This document shows, in pieces, positions 23,746 to 32,374 of a stretch of DNA of 64,000 bases; within the stretch, counting starts at the first letter, position 1; every line of letters begins with the position of its first letter. Under the pieces are notes generated by a model. That model was not told the origin of the DNA and searched no databases. It was given only the letters and a program-made list of their open reading frames with translations. The DNA is from Hallerella sp963652365. GTDB lineage: Bacteria; Fibrobacterota; Fibrobacteria; Fibrobacterales; Fibrobacteraceae. The position numbers and the translations under genes were made by a program. Location: contig CAVJTH010000012.1 of NCBI GenBank assembly GCA_963652365.1, positions 7,965-71,964 of the forward strand, written 5' to 3'.

Positions 23746-24600
23746 TTACGGCTCCCGCTTTCTCTTCGCTTCGACGCACCACCATTCGTCGCGGGTCTCT
23801 TCCGAAACGACTTCGAACTTGCAGTCCGCGAACCAGTCGAGAACATAGTTTTTTTCGAGAGTGAGCTGCCCTGTCAGAATAAAGGTGCCGTTCGAATCGA
23901 GCAGCCTTTCGACGTCATGACGCATGGGCCAGAATTCCGTTCGGATCATGTTGCATGCGATGCAGTCGAATCGGGCGCTTTCGTTGAATACGTCCAGGAA
24001 TCCAAAAACCGCGTGGGCGTTTTGCGTCCGGTTTCTTTCGAAGTTTTCGGCGATGCAGGGGAGAGCGAGCCGGTCGATTTCCGTTCCGATGGAAAGTCTT
24101 GCGCCGAGCTTGTCGGCCAGCATCGAAAGGATGCCTGTTCCCGTTCCGATGTCGAGAAATGTCTTGCCCGCTAGATTCTGCCGTTCGATCATCCCGGCGA
24201 TGAGGGCGGTCGTCGCATGATCCCCGGTGCCAAAGGCGCTTTTCGCTTCGAGTTCCAGCAGAATGGCGTCGCTTTCTTGCGGCGTAAAGCTTACCCAGGG
24301 CGGGCGTACCCACAGGCGTCGTGAAACATGGACGGGCGTCGCGCGGTCCTTCCACCAGCGATCCCAATCTCTTGCCGCTTCGTCTTCGACGGAAAAGGAA
24401 TATTCGGGAAACCGGGAAACGATCGCGGTGCGTTTTTCCGCAGAGTCGGTATAGAAGCAAAAATCGGTCCGATCGGCGTTCGAACTTTCGAGTTCTTCCA
24501 GGGCTCCGACTCCCGCTTCCATCAAGTACAGCGTCGCCAGATCGTATTCGGACGTTTTGCAATGGCCTGTCGCCTTGTACCAAACTTCACTTGTCTGCAT
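23746..24600 (-). CDS. prmA: Ribosomal protein L11 methyltransferase
   Basis: PrmA trimethylates lysines of ribosomal protein uL11 using SAM. The 284-residue product has the family's N-terminal substrate domain, then AFGTGDHATTALIAGMIE and the SAM-binding motif TFLDIGTGTGILSMLADKLG, followed by IACNMIRTEFWP in place of the usual NI(L)A motif. The NMI variant makes the catalytic-site match imperfect, but length and order fit PrmA. The start overlaps the transporter gene by 14 bases. Confidence 0.85.
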   Translation of the reverse strand: MQTSEVWYKATGHCKTSEYDLATLYLMEAGVGALEELESSNADRTDFCFYTDSAEKRTAIVSRFPEYSFSVEDEAARDWDRWWKDRATPVHVSRRLWVRPPWVSFTPQESDAILLELEAKSAFGTGDHATTALIAGMIERQNLAGKTFLDIGTGTGILSMLADKLGARLSIGTEIDRLALPCIAENFERNRTQNAHAVFGFLDVFNESARFDCIACNMIRTEFWPMRHDVERLLDSNGTFILTGQLTLEKNYVLDWFADCKFEVVSEETRDEWWCVEAKRKREP

Positions 24601-25456
24601 GGGACTTCCTCTGGAATGTTTTTTGAAGGACCTGGCGCGGGCTTGCGATAAAGAGGCTCGACCCCGCGACGACGAGAATGACGCTCGCGATTTTTGCCGG
24701 CGGAAACGGTTCCGAGAAGACGAACGCTCCGGCGAGAATGGGAACGACCGCTCCGATGGCCGCGCTGAAAGGGATTACGAAAAGGGCTCGTCCGCGCGAG
24801 AAGGCGACCTGCGTAAAGACGAATGCGGTCACATAGACGATGAAAAACGCATAGAGCCGCACGTCGGAAGCCCAGAACAGGAGCTCGTTCCACGAAAGAT
24901 CGATGCCTTTTTCCGTCGCGTCAATGGCGACGCTCTTGTAGAGAACGTCGGAAAGCCCGTAGCAGATTCCCATCACGATGGAATCGCTGACTTCGTTTCT
25001 GCGAAAGATCGCGTAGTTCGCACAGGCGAAAAGCGCCGCGCATCCAAAGAAGATCCAGAGAGCGAAAACGTTCTGGGTGCCGGCTGCCTCGTCGATTTCG
25101 AATGCGGCAAACAGAAGCCCGCACAGCACGCAGACGATGGCGCAGACGATTCGGCGGTTGATCGGCTCCTTCAGGAAAATGCGCCCAAAAATGGCGGTGA
25201 GAACGGGATTCAGGGCGGAAATCGGCTTGACGAGGCTCAGGTTGTAAAGCGCCATTGCCGTGTAGTTTCCGATGTTTCCGATGGCCGAAAGGGAAAAACC
25301 CGTCCACCAGCGCCTGGAGGCGAGAAATCCCGCGACAAAGCGGATCGGGTGACGGATGTCCGCCTTCTTTCCGGAAGACACCACGCCCGATTTCGAAAGG
25401 ACGTTTCCGAATGCGAAGCAGACTGCCGCGGAAAGGGTAAGCGCAAAGAAGAGCAT
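24587..25456 (-). CDS. EamA/DMT-family transporter
   Basis: This 289-residue protein has about ten hydrophobic helices arranged as two EamA repeats. The first runs from MLFFALTLSAAVCFAFGNVL to a short cytoplasmic link near residue 120 after PISALNPVLTAIFGRIFLKE. The second ends with AAIGAVVPILAGAFVFSEP, the repeat-typical proline/glutamate motif. Such carriers export or exchange metabolites such as amino acids or nucleotides. The substrate is not evident. The stop overlaps prmA, and the ATG is directly adjacent to the transglycosylase stop. Confidence 0.88.
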   Translation of the reverse strand: MLFFALTLSAAVCFAFGNVLSKSGVVSSGKKADIRHPIRFVAGFLASRRWWTGFSLSAIGNIGNYTAMALYNLSLVKPISALNPVLTAIFGRIFLKEPINRRIVCAIVCVLCGLLFAAFEIDEAAGTQNVFALWIFFGCAALFACANYAIFRRNEVSDSIVMGICYGLSDVLYKSVAIDATEKGIDLSWNELLFWASDVRLYAFFIVYVTAFVFTQVAFSRGRALFVIPFSAAIGAVVPILAGAFVFSEPFPPAKIASVILVVAGSSLFIASPRQVLQKTFQRKSHADK

Positions 25457-27703
25457 CTAGCGATTCCAGACTTCCGTATAGACCCAGTAGTTTCCGAGAA
25501 CGCGCTTCACGTAATCGCGGGTTTCCCAGTAGCTGATTTCTTCGGCGCGCAGATCCCATGGCAGCGACTTGCCTTCGGATTGCCAGCGCCTTGCCGGCTT
25601 GGGTCCCGCATTGTAGTTCGCGAGAACATACATCGGATCGTTTTCGTACGAGACGAGGAGGTCCTTTAGATAGCGGGTTCCCAGGCGGATGTTCATGTAG
25701 GGATTGTAGAGAAGGTTTTGCGAAAACGGCGAAATGCCTTCCAGCTTCGCGAGAGTCTTTGCCGTGGGAGGAATGATCTGCAAAAGTCCGCAGGCGTTTG
25801 CCGGGCTCGTGATCAGGTAGTTGAACGTGGATTCCTGCCGCATGACGCTATACACGAAATACGGATCGATCGAGGAATCCGCGGCGGCATAGACCTTGTC
25901 CTTGAACGGCATCGGGTAGAGAACCTTCATCACGTTTCGAGGCGCGTCTCCGAGATATTTGCGCGGAATGGCGTTCTGGAATGTTCGGGCCAGGGCATAT
26001 CCCTGGATCAGCTCGTCGTTCGCGAGAAACAGCGCCGCGTAGCTGTAGAGAAAATCCAGACGCGACTTGTTCTTCTTCTTGGCGAAGTAGAAAATGTCGT
26101 AAGCTTCTTCGGCAAATCCCAGCTCTAGAAGTCGCTTGACCCTTTGGTAGCGGGCTTCGCTGTGCGATGTGTCGGCACGTCCGCCCTGGACCGTCTGGAT
26201 CCAGCGAATCGTGGCGGAATCGGACATGTCCTGCGGAGCGAGCCATGGAACGGATGCGGAATCCAGAAGACCGCTTTCCACCAGCTTGACGCGCGACCGG
26301 TGCGCATAGTAGCCGACCGGAAAGTCGCGAATGCAGTCAAGGTAGGCTTCCTTCGCCTCTTCGCGCTTTTCCTGGGAAAGGTAGATGTCGCCGAGGAACA
26401 TGCGGGCACCGCTCGAACTCCACAGATAGTCTTCGTCTTTCGCCTTTTGAAAGTGCACGATTGCGGAGTCGATCATCTTTTGCTTGTAATAGCAAAGCGC
26501 GATCCGGAATTCGGCCCATTTCTTCTTGTTGCTCTGCTTGAACTTCGGGTTGTTCAGGGAATCGTAGCTGGCGATCGCCTCGGCGAACATTTCCTTTTGC
26601 TCGAATTCGAATGCGCGGACCCAGATGTTGTTGGCGTTCTGGAGCGTGTAGCGGAACTTTTCCTGGAAGAGCGAATCGATCTGGCTTGCCTGCTCGTTCA
26701 TCTTGCCTGCGCGGTATAGGCGTACAAGGGATTGCAGCCACGTGGCGCGCGCTTCGACGCTATCGACGAGAAAACGGTAAGCCTCGATGGCGAGCGAATC
26801 GTTCTTTAGGCTTTTGTAGGCGGCGGCGCGTTTTTCCCAGAGCGAAATCCTTGTCTTTAGGGAAAGCGTGCTCGGTGGAAGCTTCCAGAGAATCGAGTCT
26901 TCCGCGGTCTTGAGAACGGGCCTTTTTGCCGAGTCCCTTGCGGGAGCCTTTGCCGCGTCCAGCGCAAGGATGGAATCGACGAGAACGGAACATTCCTTGT
27001 GAAAGCCCTTGCTGCACAGACGATTCGCATAGGTAATCTTTTCGTCCAGGGTTTCGGCGGGAGACAGAGCCCGAATTCTCCGGAGAGCTTCCCAGGCGGC
27101 GTCTCCATATTCCGAAGGGTGCGCGATGACGTAGAGATAGGCCTTTTTCGCCGCCTTGAAATGTCGCGCCTGTTCGAGCAGAACGCCTTTTCGGTAGCGC
27201 AGCTTCGGTTCTCGCGGATCGTCGCCGTAGCTTTTCAGAAAGGCGTCGATCGAGTCCGCCTTCGCCTTGGGCTTTATCTTGGGGTCTTCTAGCGCAAGGT
27301 CCAGCCGGACGCGGTCGGCAAATTCCTTCCAGTCGGGGGAATCCGAAAACCTGCGGTCGCCTTCGTCGAGAGTCCTTTTCGCCTTTTCGTATTGCCTTTC
27401 CTCGAATTCCGAACGGGCGATTCGGGAGAGAATGCTCTTGTCGATGCTCGTGTCCCTGCCGATGAGCTTGCGGTATGCGGAAAGGGACTTGGCGAAATCT
27501 CCATGGTAGAAGGATGCCGCGGCACAGGCGAAGTCTTTTTCGATGCCTTCGGGAAGCGTGTCGCAGTTCGTCTGGCTGCGATTGAAGCGGATGACCTTGT
27601 TCTGAAAATCGAAGCCGGAAACAAGCTCTTCCCTGGAAGGAGCTTCCTTCGCCTGGAGAACCGTGCAGACGCAAAGGGCAAGAAGAAAAAGTCGTTTAGG
27701 CAT
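25457..27703 (-). CDS. Soluble lytic murein transglycosylase, Slt70-like
   Basis: This 748-residue periplasmic enzyme cleaves the glycan strands of peptidoglycan to form 1,6-anhydromuropeptides. It has a signal peptide (MPKRLFLLALCVCTVLQA), a long superhelical region of TPR-like repeats (about residues 50-560), and a C-terminal lysozyme-like domain. That domain has the catalytic Glu in YSVMRQESTFNYLITSPANA, then CGLLQIIPPTAKTLA, LGTRYLKDLL and YNAGPKPARRW. The ATG at 27703 overlaps the ptsI stop by eight bases. It is somewhat longer than E. coli Slt70. Confidence 0.93.
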   Translation of the reverse strand: MPKRLFLLALCVCTVLQAKEAPSREELVSGFDFQNKVIRFNRSQTNCDTLPEGIEKDFACAAASFYHGDFAKSLSAYRKLIGRDTSIDKSILSRIARSEFEERQYEKAKRTLDEGDRRFSDSPDWKEFADRVRLDLALEDPKIKPKAKADSIDAFLKSYGDDPREPKLRYRKGVLLEQARHFKAAKKAYLYVIAHPSEYGDAAWEALRRIRALSPAETLDEKITYANRLCSKGFHKECSVLVDSILALDAAKAPARDSAKRPVLKTAEDSILWKLPPSTLSLKTRISLWEKRAAAYKSLKNDSLAIEAYRFLVDSVEARATWLQSLVRLYRAGKMNEQASQIDSLFQEKFRYTLQNANNIWVRAFEFEQKEMFAEAIASYDSLNNPKFKQSNKKKWAEFRIALCYYKQKMIDSAIVHFQKAKDEDYLWSSSGARMFLGDIYLSQEKREEAKEAYLDCIRDFPVGYYAHRSRVKLVESGLLDSASVPWLAPQDMSDSATIRWIQTVQGGRADTSHSEARYQRVKRLLELGFAEEAYDIFYFAKKKNKSRLDFLYSYAALFLANDELIQGYALARTFQNAIPRKYLGDAPRNVMKVLYPMPFKDKVYAAADSSIDPYFVYSVMRQESTFNYLITSPANACGLLQIIPPTAKTLAKLEGISPFSQNLLYNPYMNIRLGTRYLKDLLVSYENDPMYVLANYNAGPKPARRWQSEGKSLPWDLRAEEISYWETRDYVKRVLGNYWVYTEVWNR

Positions 27704-29519
27704 CTTTGTCCAGCGGGTTCTTGACATCGTGCGACGTGATGAAGCTCGAAATCCCGAGATCGATGATCATCTGCAGGTATTTCTGCCGAAGGTAGCGATT
27801 GACGCTCGCCGCCGTATCCATCTTGAGAACGGTCCGCGCGGTCGCCTTGACGTCTTCGTAGTTTACGGAGCGAATGATTTTCTTGCATTCCATGATGCTC
27901 CACGGCGTCATGGAAAGTTCATCGACGCCCAGCCCGACAAGGACAAGGGTCGATAGCGGATCCGAGCTCATTTCGCCGCAGACGCATACGGGAATTCCCT
28001 CGTGATGGGCTGCCCGGACGGTTCGGTCGATCATGTTGAGAACCGCGGGATGGTGAGGTTCGAACAGGTTCGCGATGAGTTCGTTGGTACGGTCAACGGC
28101 GAGCGTGAACTGGATAAGGTCGTTCGTGCCGATGCTGAAGAAATCGACTTCCTTGGCGAGCACATCGACCATCATGACGGCGGCGGGAACCTCGATCATG
28201 CAGCCGAGCTTTACTTCTGGCAGGGTGTAGCCTTCGTTGAGAAGCGTGGTCCGGCATTCCTGGTAGAGCTTCTTCGCTTCGCGCAGTTCGTTTACGCTGC
28301 TGATCATGGGAAACATGATGCGCAAGTGTCCCGACCGGCTGGCGAGAAGCAGTGCGCGCAGCTGCTCCTTGAAAAGGTCCTTGCGGGAAAGACACACGCG
28401 GATGGATCGCCATCCCATGAACGGATTTGCCTCGTCCGTCGCGGAAATGTCCGACACGAGCTTGTCTCCGCCCGCATCGAGCGTTCTGATGACGACCGGG
28501 TACGGATCGAGCCGTTTCAAGATGTGCGCATAGGCGGCGGCCTGTTCTTCGCAGGTCGGCGTTCCCTTTCGAAAGAACAGAAACTCCGAGCGGTAGAGAC
28601 CGATTCCCGTCGCCCCGAAGTCGAGAACGGATTCCGATTCGATGGGAAGCTCGATGTTCGCCTGGAGCGTGATGTACTTGCCGTCGAGCGTCATCGGCTC
28701 GAGCTGCCGCATCGTGAAAAGTTCCTGCTTCTGCTTGTTGTAAACGGCGAGCTTTTCCTTGAAGCGGTTCAGGTCGTCTTCGTTTGGGTTGATGATGACC
28801 ATGCCGCCCGTACCGTCGATGAAGAGCGAATCGTCTTCTTCGACGAGCAGGGAAATGTTGCGCAGGCCGGAAACCGCCGGAAGCTGCATCGCCCGGGCGA
28901 GAATCGAAATGTGGCTTGTCCGTCCGCCGATATCCGTGGCGAACCCGAGAACCTCGTCCTTCTCGATGGACATCAGCATGCCCGGGGTGAGCTCGTGCGA
29001 AACGATGATCGCCTGGCCCGAGGATTTTCTTTCGGCGCGCTTCGGAGCCGTTTCGTCAAGCGCGGAAAGCAGCCGGTTGTAAAGCTCCTTCAGATCCGAG
29101 GAGCGTTCCCGCATGATTTCGCTCTTGCTGTTCTCGAACTGCGTGATCAGGGCGGAAAGCGTACTGTGAACCGCCCAGCGCGCGTTGTGGGCTTCCTTGC
29201 GGATGCTCGAAACGATAGGCGAAAGCAGCATGGAATCCTTGAGCATCATCAGGTGGGAATCGAAGATCCGGCTTTCGCTTTCCCCGAGACGCTCCGTCGT
29301 CACCTTCTTCAGTTCCTCGATATCTTTCGCGGTCGTTTCCACGGCCTTGACGAAGCGCTCTTCTTCGGCGGCGAGTGCGCTTTCCGGAAGCGCGGAAGAA
29401 TCCAGGGAAAACTTCCGGCTTTCGATCTTTCGGATATGCCCGTAGGCGTAGCCGGGAGACGCGGCCACTCCGACAAGGACTGTGCGGATTTTCTGCTTCT
29501 CAGCCGTTTTGGTCTTCAT
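27696..29519 (-). CDS. ptsI: PTS enzyme I (phosphoenolpyruvate-protein phosphotransferase)
   Basis: Enzyme I takes phosphate from PEP and passes it to HPr. The 607-residue product has the phospho-accepting His203 in GGRTSHISILARA, the PEP-binding motif ANIELPIESESVLDFGATGI and GLYRSEFLF, the TIM-barrel segments IRTLDAGGDK and LGCMIEVPAAV, and the catalytic Cys in VCVCGEMSSDP. It overlaps ptsH by 20 bases. No enzyme II gene lies in the window. In some Fibrobacterota the PTS proteins may act mainly in regulation, which is inference here. Confidence 0.95.
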   Translation of the reverse strand: MKTKTAEKQKIRTVLVGVAASPGYAYGHIRKIESRKFSLDSSALPESALAAEEERFVKAVETTAKDIEELKKVTTERLGESESRIFDSHLMMLKDSMLLSPIVSSIRKEAHNARWAVHSTLSALITQFENSKSEIMRERSSDLKELYNRLLSALDETAPKRAERKSSGQAIIVSHELTPGMLMSIEKDEVLGFATDIGGRTSHISILARAMQLPAVSGLRNISLLVEEDDSLFIDGTGGMVIINPNEDDLNRFKEKLAVYNKQKQELFTMRQLEPMTLDGKYITLQANIELPIESESVLDFGATGIGLYRSEFLFFRKGTPTCEEQAAAYAHILKRLDPYPVVIRTLDAGGDKLVSDISATDEANPFMGWRSIRVCLSRKDLFKEQLRALLLASRSGHLRIMFPMISSVNELREAKKLYQECRTTLLNEGYTLPEVKLGCMIEVPAAVMMVDVLAKEVDFFSIGTNDLIQFTLAVDRTNELIANLFEPHHPAVLNMIDRTVRAAHHEGIPVCVCGEMSSDPLSTLVLVGLGVDELSMTPWSIMECKKIIRSVNYEDVKATARTVLKMDTAASVNRYLRQKYLQMIIDLGISSFITSHDVKNPLDKDA

Positions 29520-29775
29520 GGAAATTTTCGCGGAAAAGTTGTTCGAGCTGGTCGAGAACCTGTTCTTCGTCTTCGCCGCTTGCGATGAACTTCACGGTGG
29601 AACCCGGCGTGATGGCGAGCATCATCACGTTGAGGATGCTCTTGGCGTTCACCTTGGTTCCTTCGTATTCCAAGGAAATGTCGCTACTGGATTTTCCGGT
29701 GATATCCACAATCATTCCCGCCGGACGCGCGTGTACGCCGAGCTTGTTTGTGACAACGATTTCTCTGCTATGCAT
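29500..29775 (-). CDS. ptsH: HPr phosphocarrier protein
   Basis: This 91-residue phosphocarrier has active-site His15 in LGVHARPAG and the regulatory serine Ser46 in NAKSILNVMML, the site used by HPr kinase where present. The fold pattern matches HPr throughout, with a short C-terminal extension (ENFHEDQNG). It is translationally overlapped by ptsI, and mlaD ends 16 bases upstream on the same strand. Confidence 0.94.
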   Translation of the reverse strand: MHSREIVVTNKLGVHARPAGMIVDITGKSSSDISLEYEGTKVNAKSILNVMMLAITPGSTVKFIASGEDEEQVLDQLEQLFRENFHEDQNG

Positions 29776-29791
29776 AGGTTACCCGATAAGG

Positions 29792-30700
29792 CTAGAAAAG
29801 GTCCAGGTTGACGTCGAGACCGTCCTGGAGTATGATTTTGAAGAGACTGTCTGCGGAGTGCAGCGTCGTGACCAGGTCGTCATGAAGCGTCCGGTCGTTC
29901 AGGAGGATTCCCGCCGTGTTGTCCCTTGTCTGCAATTTCCTGGTGATGCCCGCGAGTCGATCGGTAACGGAATCCAGCTTCCCGATGACGTTTCCCGCGT
30001 CTTCCATGAGGCCGCTTGCGCCTGTCAATAGCTCTCCGATGGGCGCGGACGTCGTGTCGAGCAGCGCGTTTACCTTGGTGGTCGCCGAGTTGAGGTTGTC
30101 CAGGCTCTTTCTTATCTGCGGATCCGCATCGGCGAGCATTCGCGAAAGTCTGTCTTCCAGACTTTCCGCCTTGTCCATCATCGTCTTGAACTGCTTGCGG
30201 AATTCGGGGTTTGCGATGGTGGAATCCATGACCTGGTGAACAGACGTGATGAGAATCTTTGTCGAATCGATGATTTCTCCGGCAAGGCCCAGCGCCTCTG
30301 CGATTCCCGCATCGAACTGTCCGTCGATCGTGTCGCCCGGAGCGTAATGTTCCGCGGAATCGTGCAGGATGATTCCTATCTGCCGCTCGCCCATGATGCC
30401 GATGTTCTGCACCCGGATTTCGGATCCGACCGGAATCTTCACGTCGTTCCGGATTCGGACGATGACCAGTACGCGGTTTCCCGACAGGTAGATGTTTTCG
30501 ACCTTTCCGAGCTTGACGCCGTTGATTTTCACCGGGTCGTCAAGCGTCAATGTGCTCACTTGCGGAAAGCGCAGGCAGTACGTATCGAAGACTTCGCGCG
30601 GATCCTTGTCGTTCAGAAAGAACAGCCCGAAAATCAGAATGATGATGGACAGCAGAACGACTAGTCCGACGGCGAGATATAAACTGGTATTCTTTTTCAT
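29792..30700 (-). CDS. mlaD: MCE/MlaD-family lipid transport protein
   Basis: MlaD-type proteins form periplasmic rings that pass phospholipids between inner and outer membrane with an MlaE/MlaF ABC transporter. The 302-residue product has one N-terminal membrane helix (YLAVGLVVLLSIIILIFGLF) and one MCE domain (VDDP-like TLDDPVKINGVKLGKVENI, IRVQNIGIMGERQIGI). A long alpha-helical C-terminal region follows (about residues 140-300). I start it at the ATG at 30700; a TTG at 30712 is possible. The permease gene mlaE is 13 kb away, and no mlaF was seen in the window. Confidence 0.88.
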   Translation of the reverse strand: MKKNTSLYLAVGLVVLLSIIILIFGLFFLNDKDPREVFDTYCLRFPQVSTLTLDDPVKINGVKLGKVENIYLSGNRVLVIVRIRNDVKIPVGSEIRVQNIGIMGERQIGIILHDSAEHYAPGDTIDGQFDAGIAEALGLAGEIIDSTKILITSVHQVMDSTIANPEFRKQFKTMMDKAESLEDRLSRMLADADPQIRKSLDNLNSATTKVNALLDTTSAPIGELLTGASGLMEDAGNVIGKLDSVTDRLAGITRKLQTRDNTAGILLNDRTLHDDLVTTLHSADSLFKIILQDGLDVNLDLF

Positions 30701-30718
30701 CGCAAAAGTCAATTTAGT

Positions 30719-31399
30719 TTATTCGTCAATGCGCTTGACGGAACTCGAAGCGCTTTCGTCGTTTAAGTGCCGCTTGAGCCAGTCGAGGAGAAGCGCGTCG
30801 CGTTCTTCGGGGGGGAGGGTGTATGTTTCCCGGCCCCTTTGCCTCATGAAATGGTCCAGGTAGCACATCAGAACGCCCCCGGCCACGGAAACGTTCATGG
30901 ATTCCGTAATTCCGTATTGGGGAAGCTTGAACTCCGCGTCTGCGGCGGCAAGCGTGTCGGGATGGTTTCCCGTGAATTCGCTTCCGAGGTAGAAAGCCGT
31001 CGGTTTCGAAAGGTCCAGGTCCAGAACGGAGTTCTCCGTGTTGGTGCTCGCGACCGCGATTCGGTAGCCTTTGTTTCGAAGATGTTCCAGGCAGGCCTTG
31101 CGTTTTTTATACAGGTAGATGTCCATCCACTTGATGGAGCCTTTCAAGATGGACTTGTTGATCTTGTACGGGTTCACTTCTTCGATGACGTGGACGTCTT
31201 CCAGCCCAAAGACTTCCGCCGTGCGGATCACCGCGGAAATGTTGTGCGGGTCGAAAAGATCTTCGAGCACCATGCAGAAATGCCGTGTGCGATTCTGGAC
31301 GACCTTGAACAGAAGGTCGCGACGATGCTCGGTGATTCGCGGCAAGAGCTCTTCGATTTTCGCCTGCATTTCCGGAGAGGAATAGTTGTAGTTTGACAT
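30719..31399 (-). CDS. trmH: SpoU-family tRNA/rRNA 2'-O-methyltransferase, TrmH-like
   Basis: This SAM-dependent enzyme probably methylates the ribose of G18 in tRNA. The 226-residue product has SPOUT knot motif 1 (FDPHNISAVIRTAEVFGLED), motif 2 (AFYLGSEFTGNHPDTLAAAD) and motif 3 (LPQYGITESMNVSVAGGVL), close to TrmH including the ESMNVSVA segment. The start at 31399 is followed by MSNYNYSSPEMQ and gives the expected length. It lies 8 bases after the upstream secreted protein gene and 18 bases before mlaD. Confidence 0.88.
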   Translation of the reverse strand: MSNYNYSSPEMQAKIEELLPRITEHRRDLLFKVVQNRTRHFCMVLEDLFDPHNISAVIRTAEVFGLEDVHVIEEVNPYKINKSILKGSIKWMDIYLYKKRKACLEHLRNKGYRIAVASTNTENSVLDLDLSKPTAFYLGSEFTGNHPDTLAAADAEFKLPQYGITESMNVSVAGGVLMCYLDHFMRQRGRETYTLPPEERDALLLDWLKRHLNDESASSSVKRIDE

Positions 31400-31407
31400 A
31401 GGGCTTT

Positions 31408-32367
31408 CTATTTTCCTGGTTTCGTCTGTTTGAAGATCATCGGGGTTTCCGTGACAAAGACAGGTCTTTGCCGTTGCGCGTTCGTTCGCTTTTCGACGGC
31501 GTCGCCGACTGTCCATTTGAGCTTTCCCGCGGCGACTTCCCGGAACTCGGCAAGTTCCTTCGCGTAGCGTGGACTCTTGAGGAGTGAAGACGTATCGACC
31601 GGCGCGTGGTTTCCCGCAACGTAGCTTTCGGAAGATTCCGAAATGTTCCGGATGATTTCCGCAATCTTGGAATTGACCACGTCGCGGAAGAATCCCATTT
31701 TCATGATGGAATTGAGAACGGCGTTCGCCGGAAAGACGATGGCCTTGAACCGGTAGCGTGTCTGTCCGTTCGCCGAATCGGGATGCATGTCCAGGACCGC
31801 GACCGCGATTCCGTGCAGATTCCATTTCAGGATCTTGCAGCGTCCGCTCCCGTAGAAAACGTTGTGAAAGCCTTTTCCCGTTCCCGCGCTGTCCTGGAGA
31901 ACCCAGTAGAAATCCCCGAAGAGATGCCCGCCGTTGTTCCCGCTGAAAAGCCTCTGGTTTGCGGAATTGTAGTGAATCGTATATTCGGTTCCCTGGAAGA
32001 GATTGACAAGAACTGTCGTAAACGGGAAATGGTCGAAGAGGTAGCTCATCATGTCGCCGCTCACGGGAAGCTTTCCCTCGGCTTCATAGATGACCCGGTA
32101 GCGGTTCCCGAGATGTCCAAAGATTTCGAAGGTGACGGGGCTTCGCAGATCGATCCCTCGACCCTTCAGGTCGTCAAAGGGCGCACAGAAGTCCCTGTCG
32201 TATTCGATGTCCTTGACGGGGGCGAGTTCTTTTTCGGAGCATTGCGGAAGGATGATCCCGAGGCACTCCCTTGTCGCTGCGCAGGCGTTGTGCCGAAGAG
32301 CGTCCCTTGTCTCTGCGGCGCTTGCGAGAGAGAGAAGTGCGAAAAGGAGAAAGAGAGAGAATTTCAA
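31408..32367 (-). CDS. Secreted protein of unknown function
   Basis: This 319-residue protein has a signal peptide (MKFSLFLLFALLSLASA, then AETRD). The mature part begins with a cysteine-rich segment (NACAATRECLGIILPQC) and continues as a mixed beta-rich domain with repeated aromatic strands (EYTIHYNSANQRLFSGNNGG, LFGDFYWVLQDS). I do not recognise the family. It might be a periplasmic lipid- or ligand-binding protein, judged only from its beta-rich pattern. It sits 8 bases after the M16-like gene. Confidence 0.75.
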   Translation of the reverse strand: MKFSLFLLFALLSLASAAETRDALRHNACAATRECLGIILPQCSEKELAPVKDIEYDRDFCAPFDDLKGRGIDLRSPVTFEIFGHLGNRYRVIYEAEGKLPVSGDMMSYLFDHFPFTTVLVNLFQGTEYTIHYNSANQRLFSGNNGGHLFGDFYWVLQDSAGTGKGFHNVFYGSGRCKILKWNLHGIAVAVLDMHPDSANGQTRYRFKAIVFPANAVLNSIMKMGFFRDVVNSKIAEIIRNISESSESYVAGNHAPVDTSSLLKSPRYAKELAEFREVAAGKLKWTVGDAVEKRTNAQRQRPVFVTETPMIFKQTKPGK

Positions 32368-32374
32368 CCGCGAC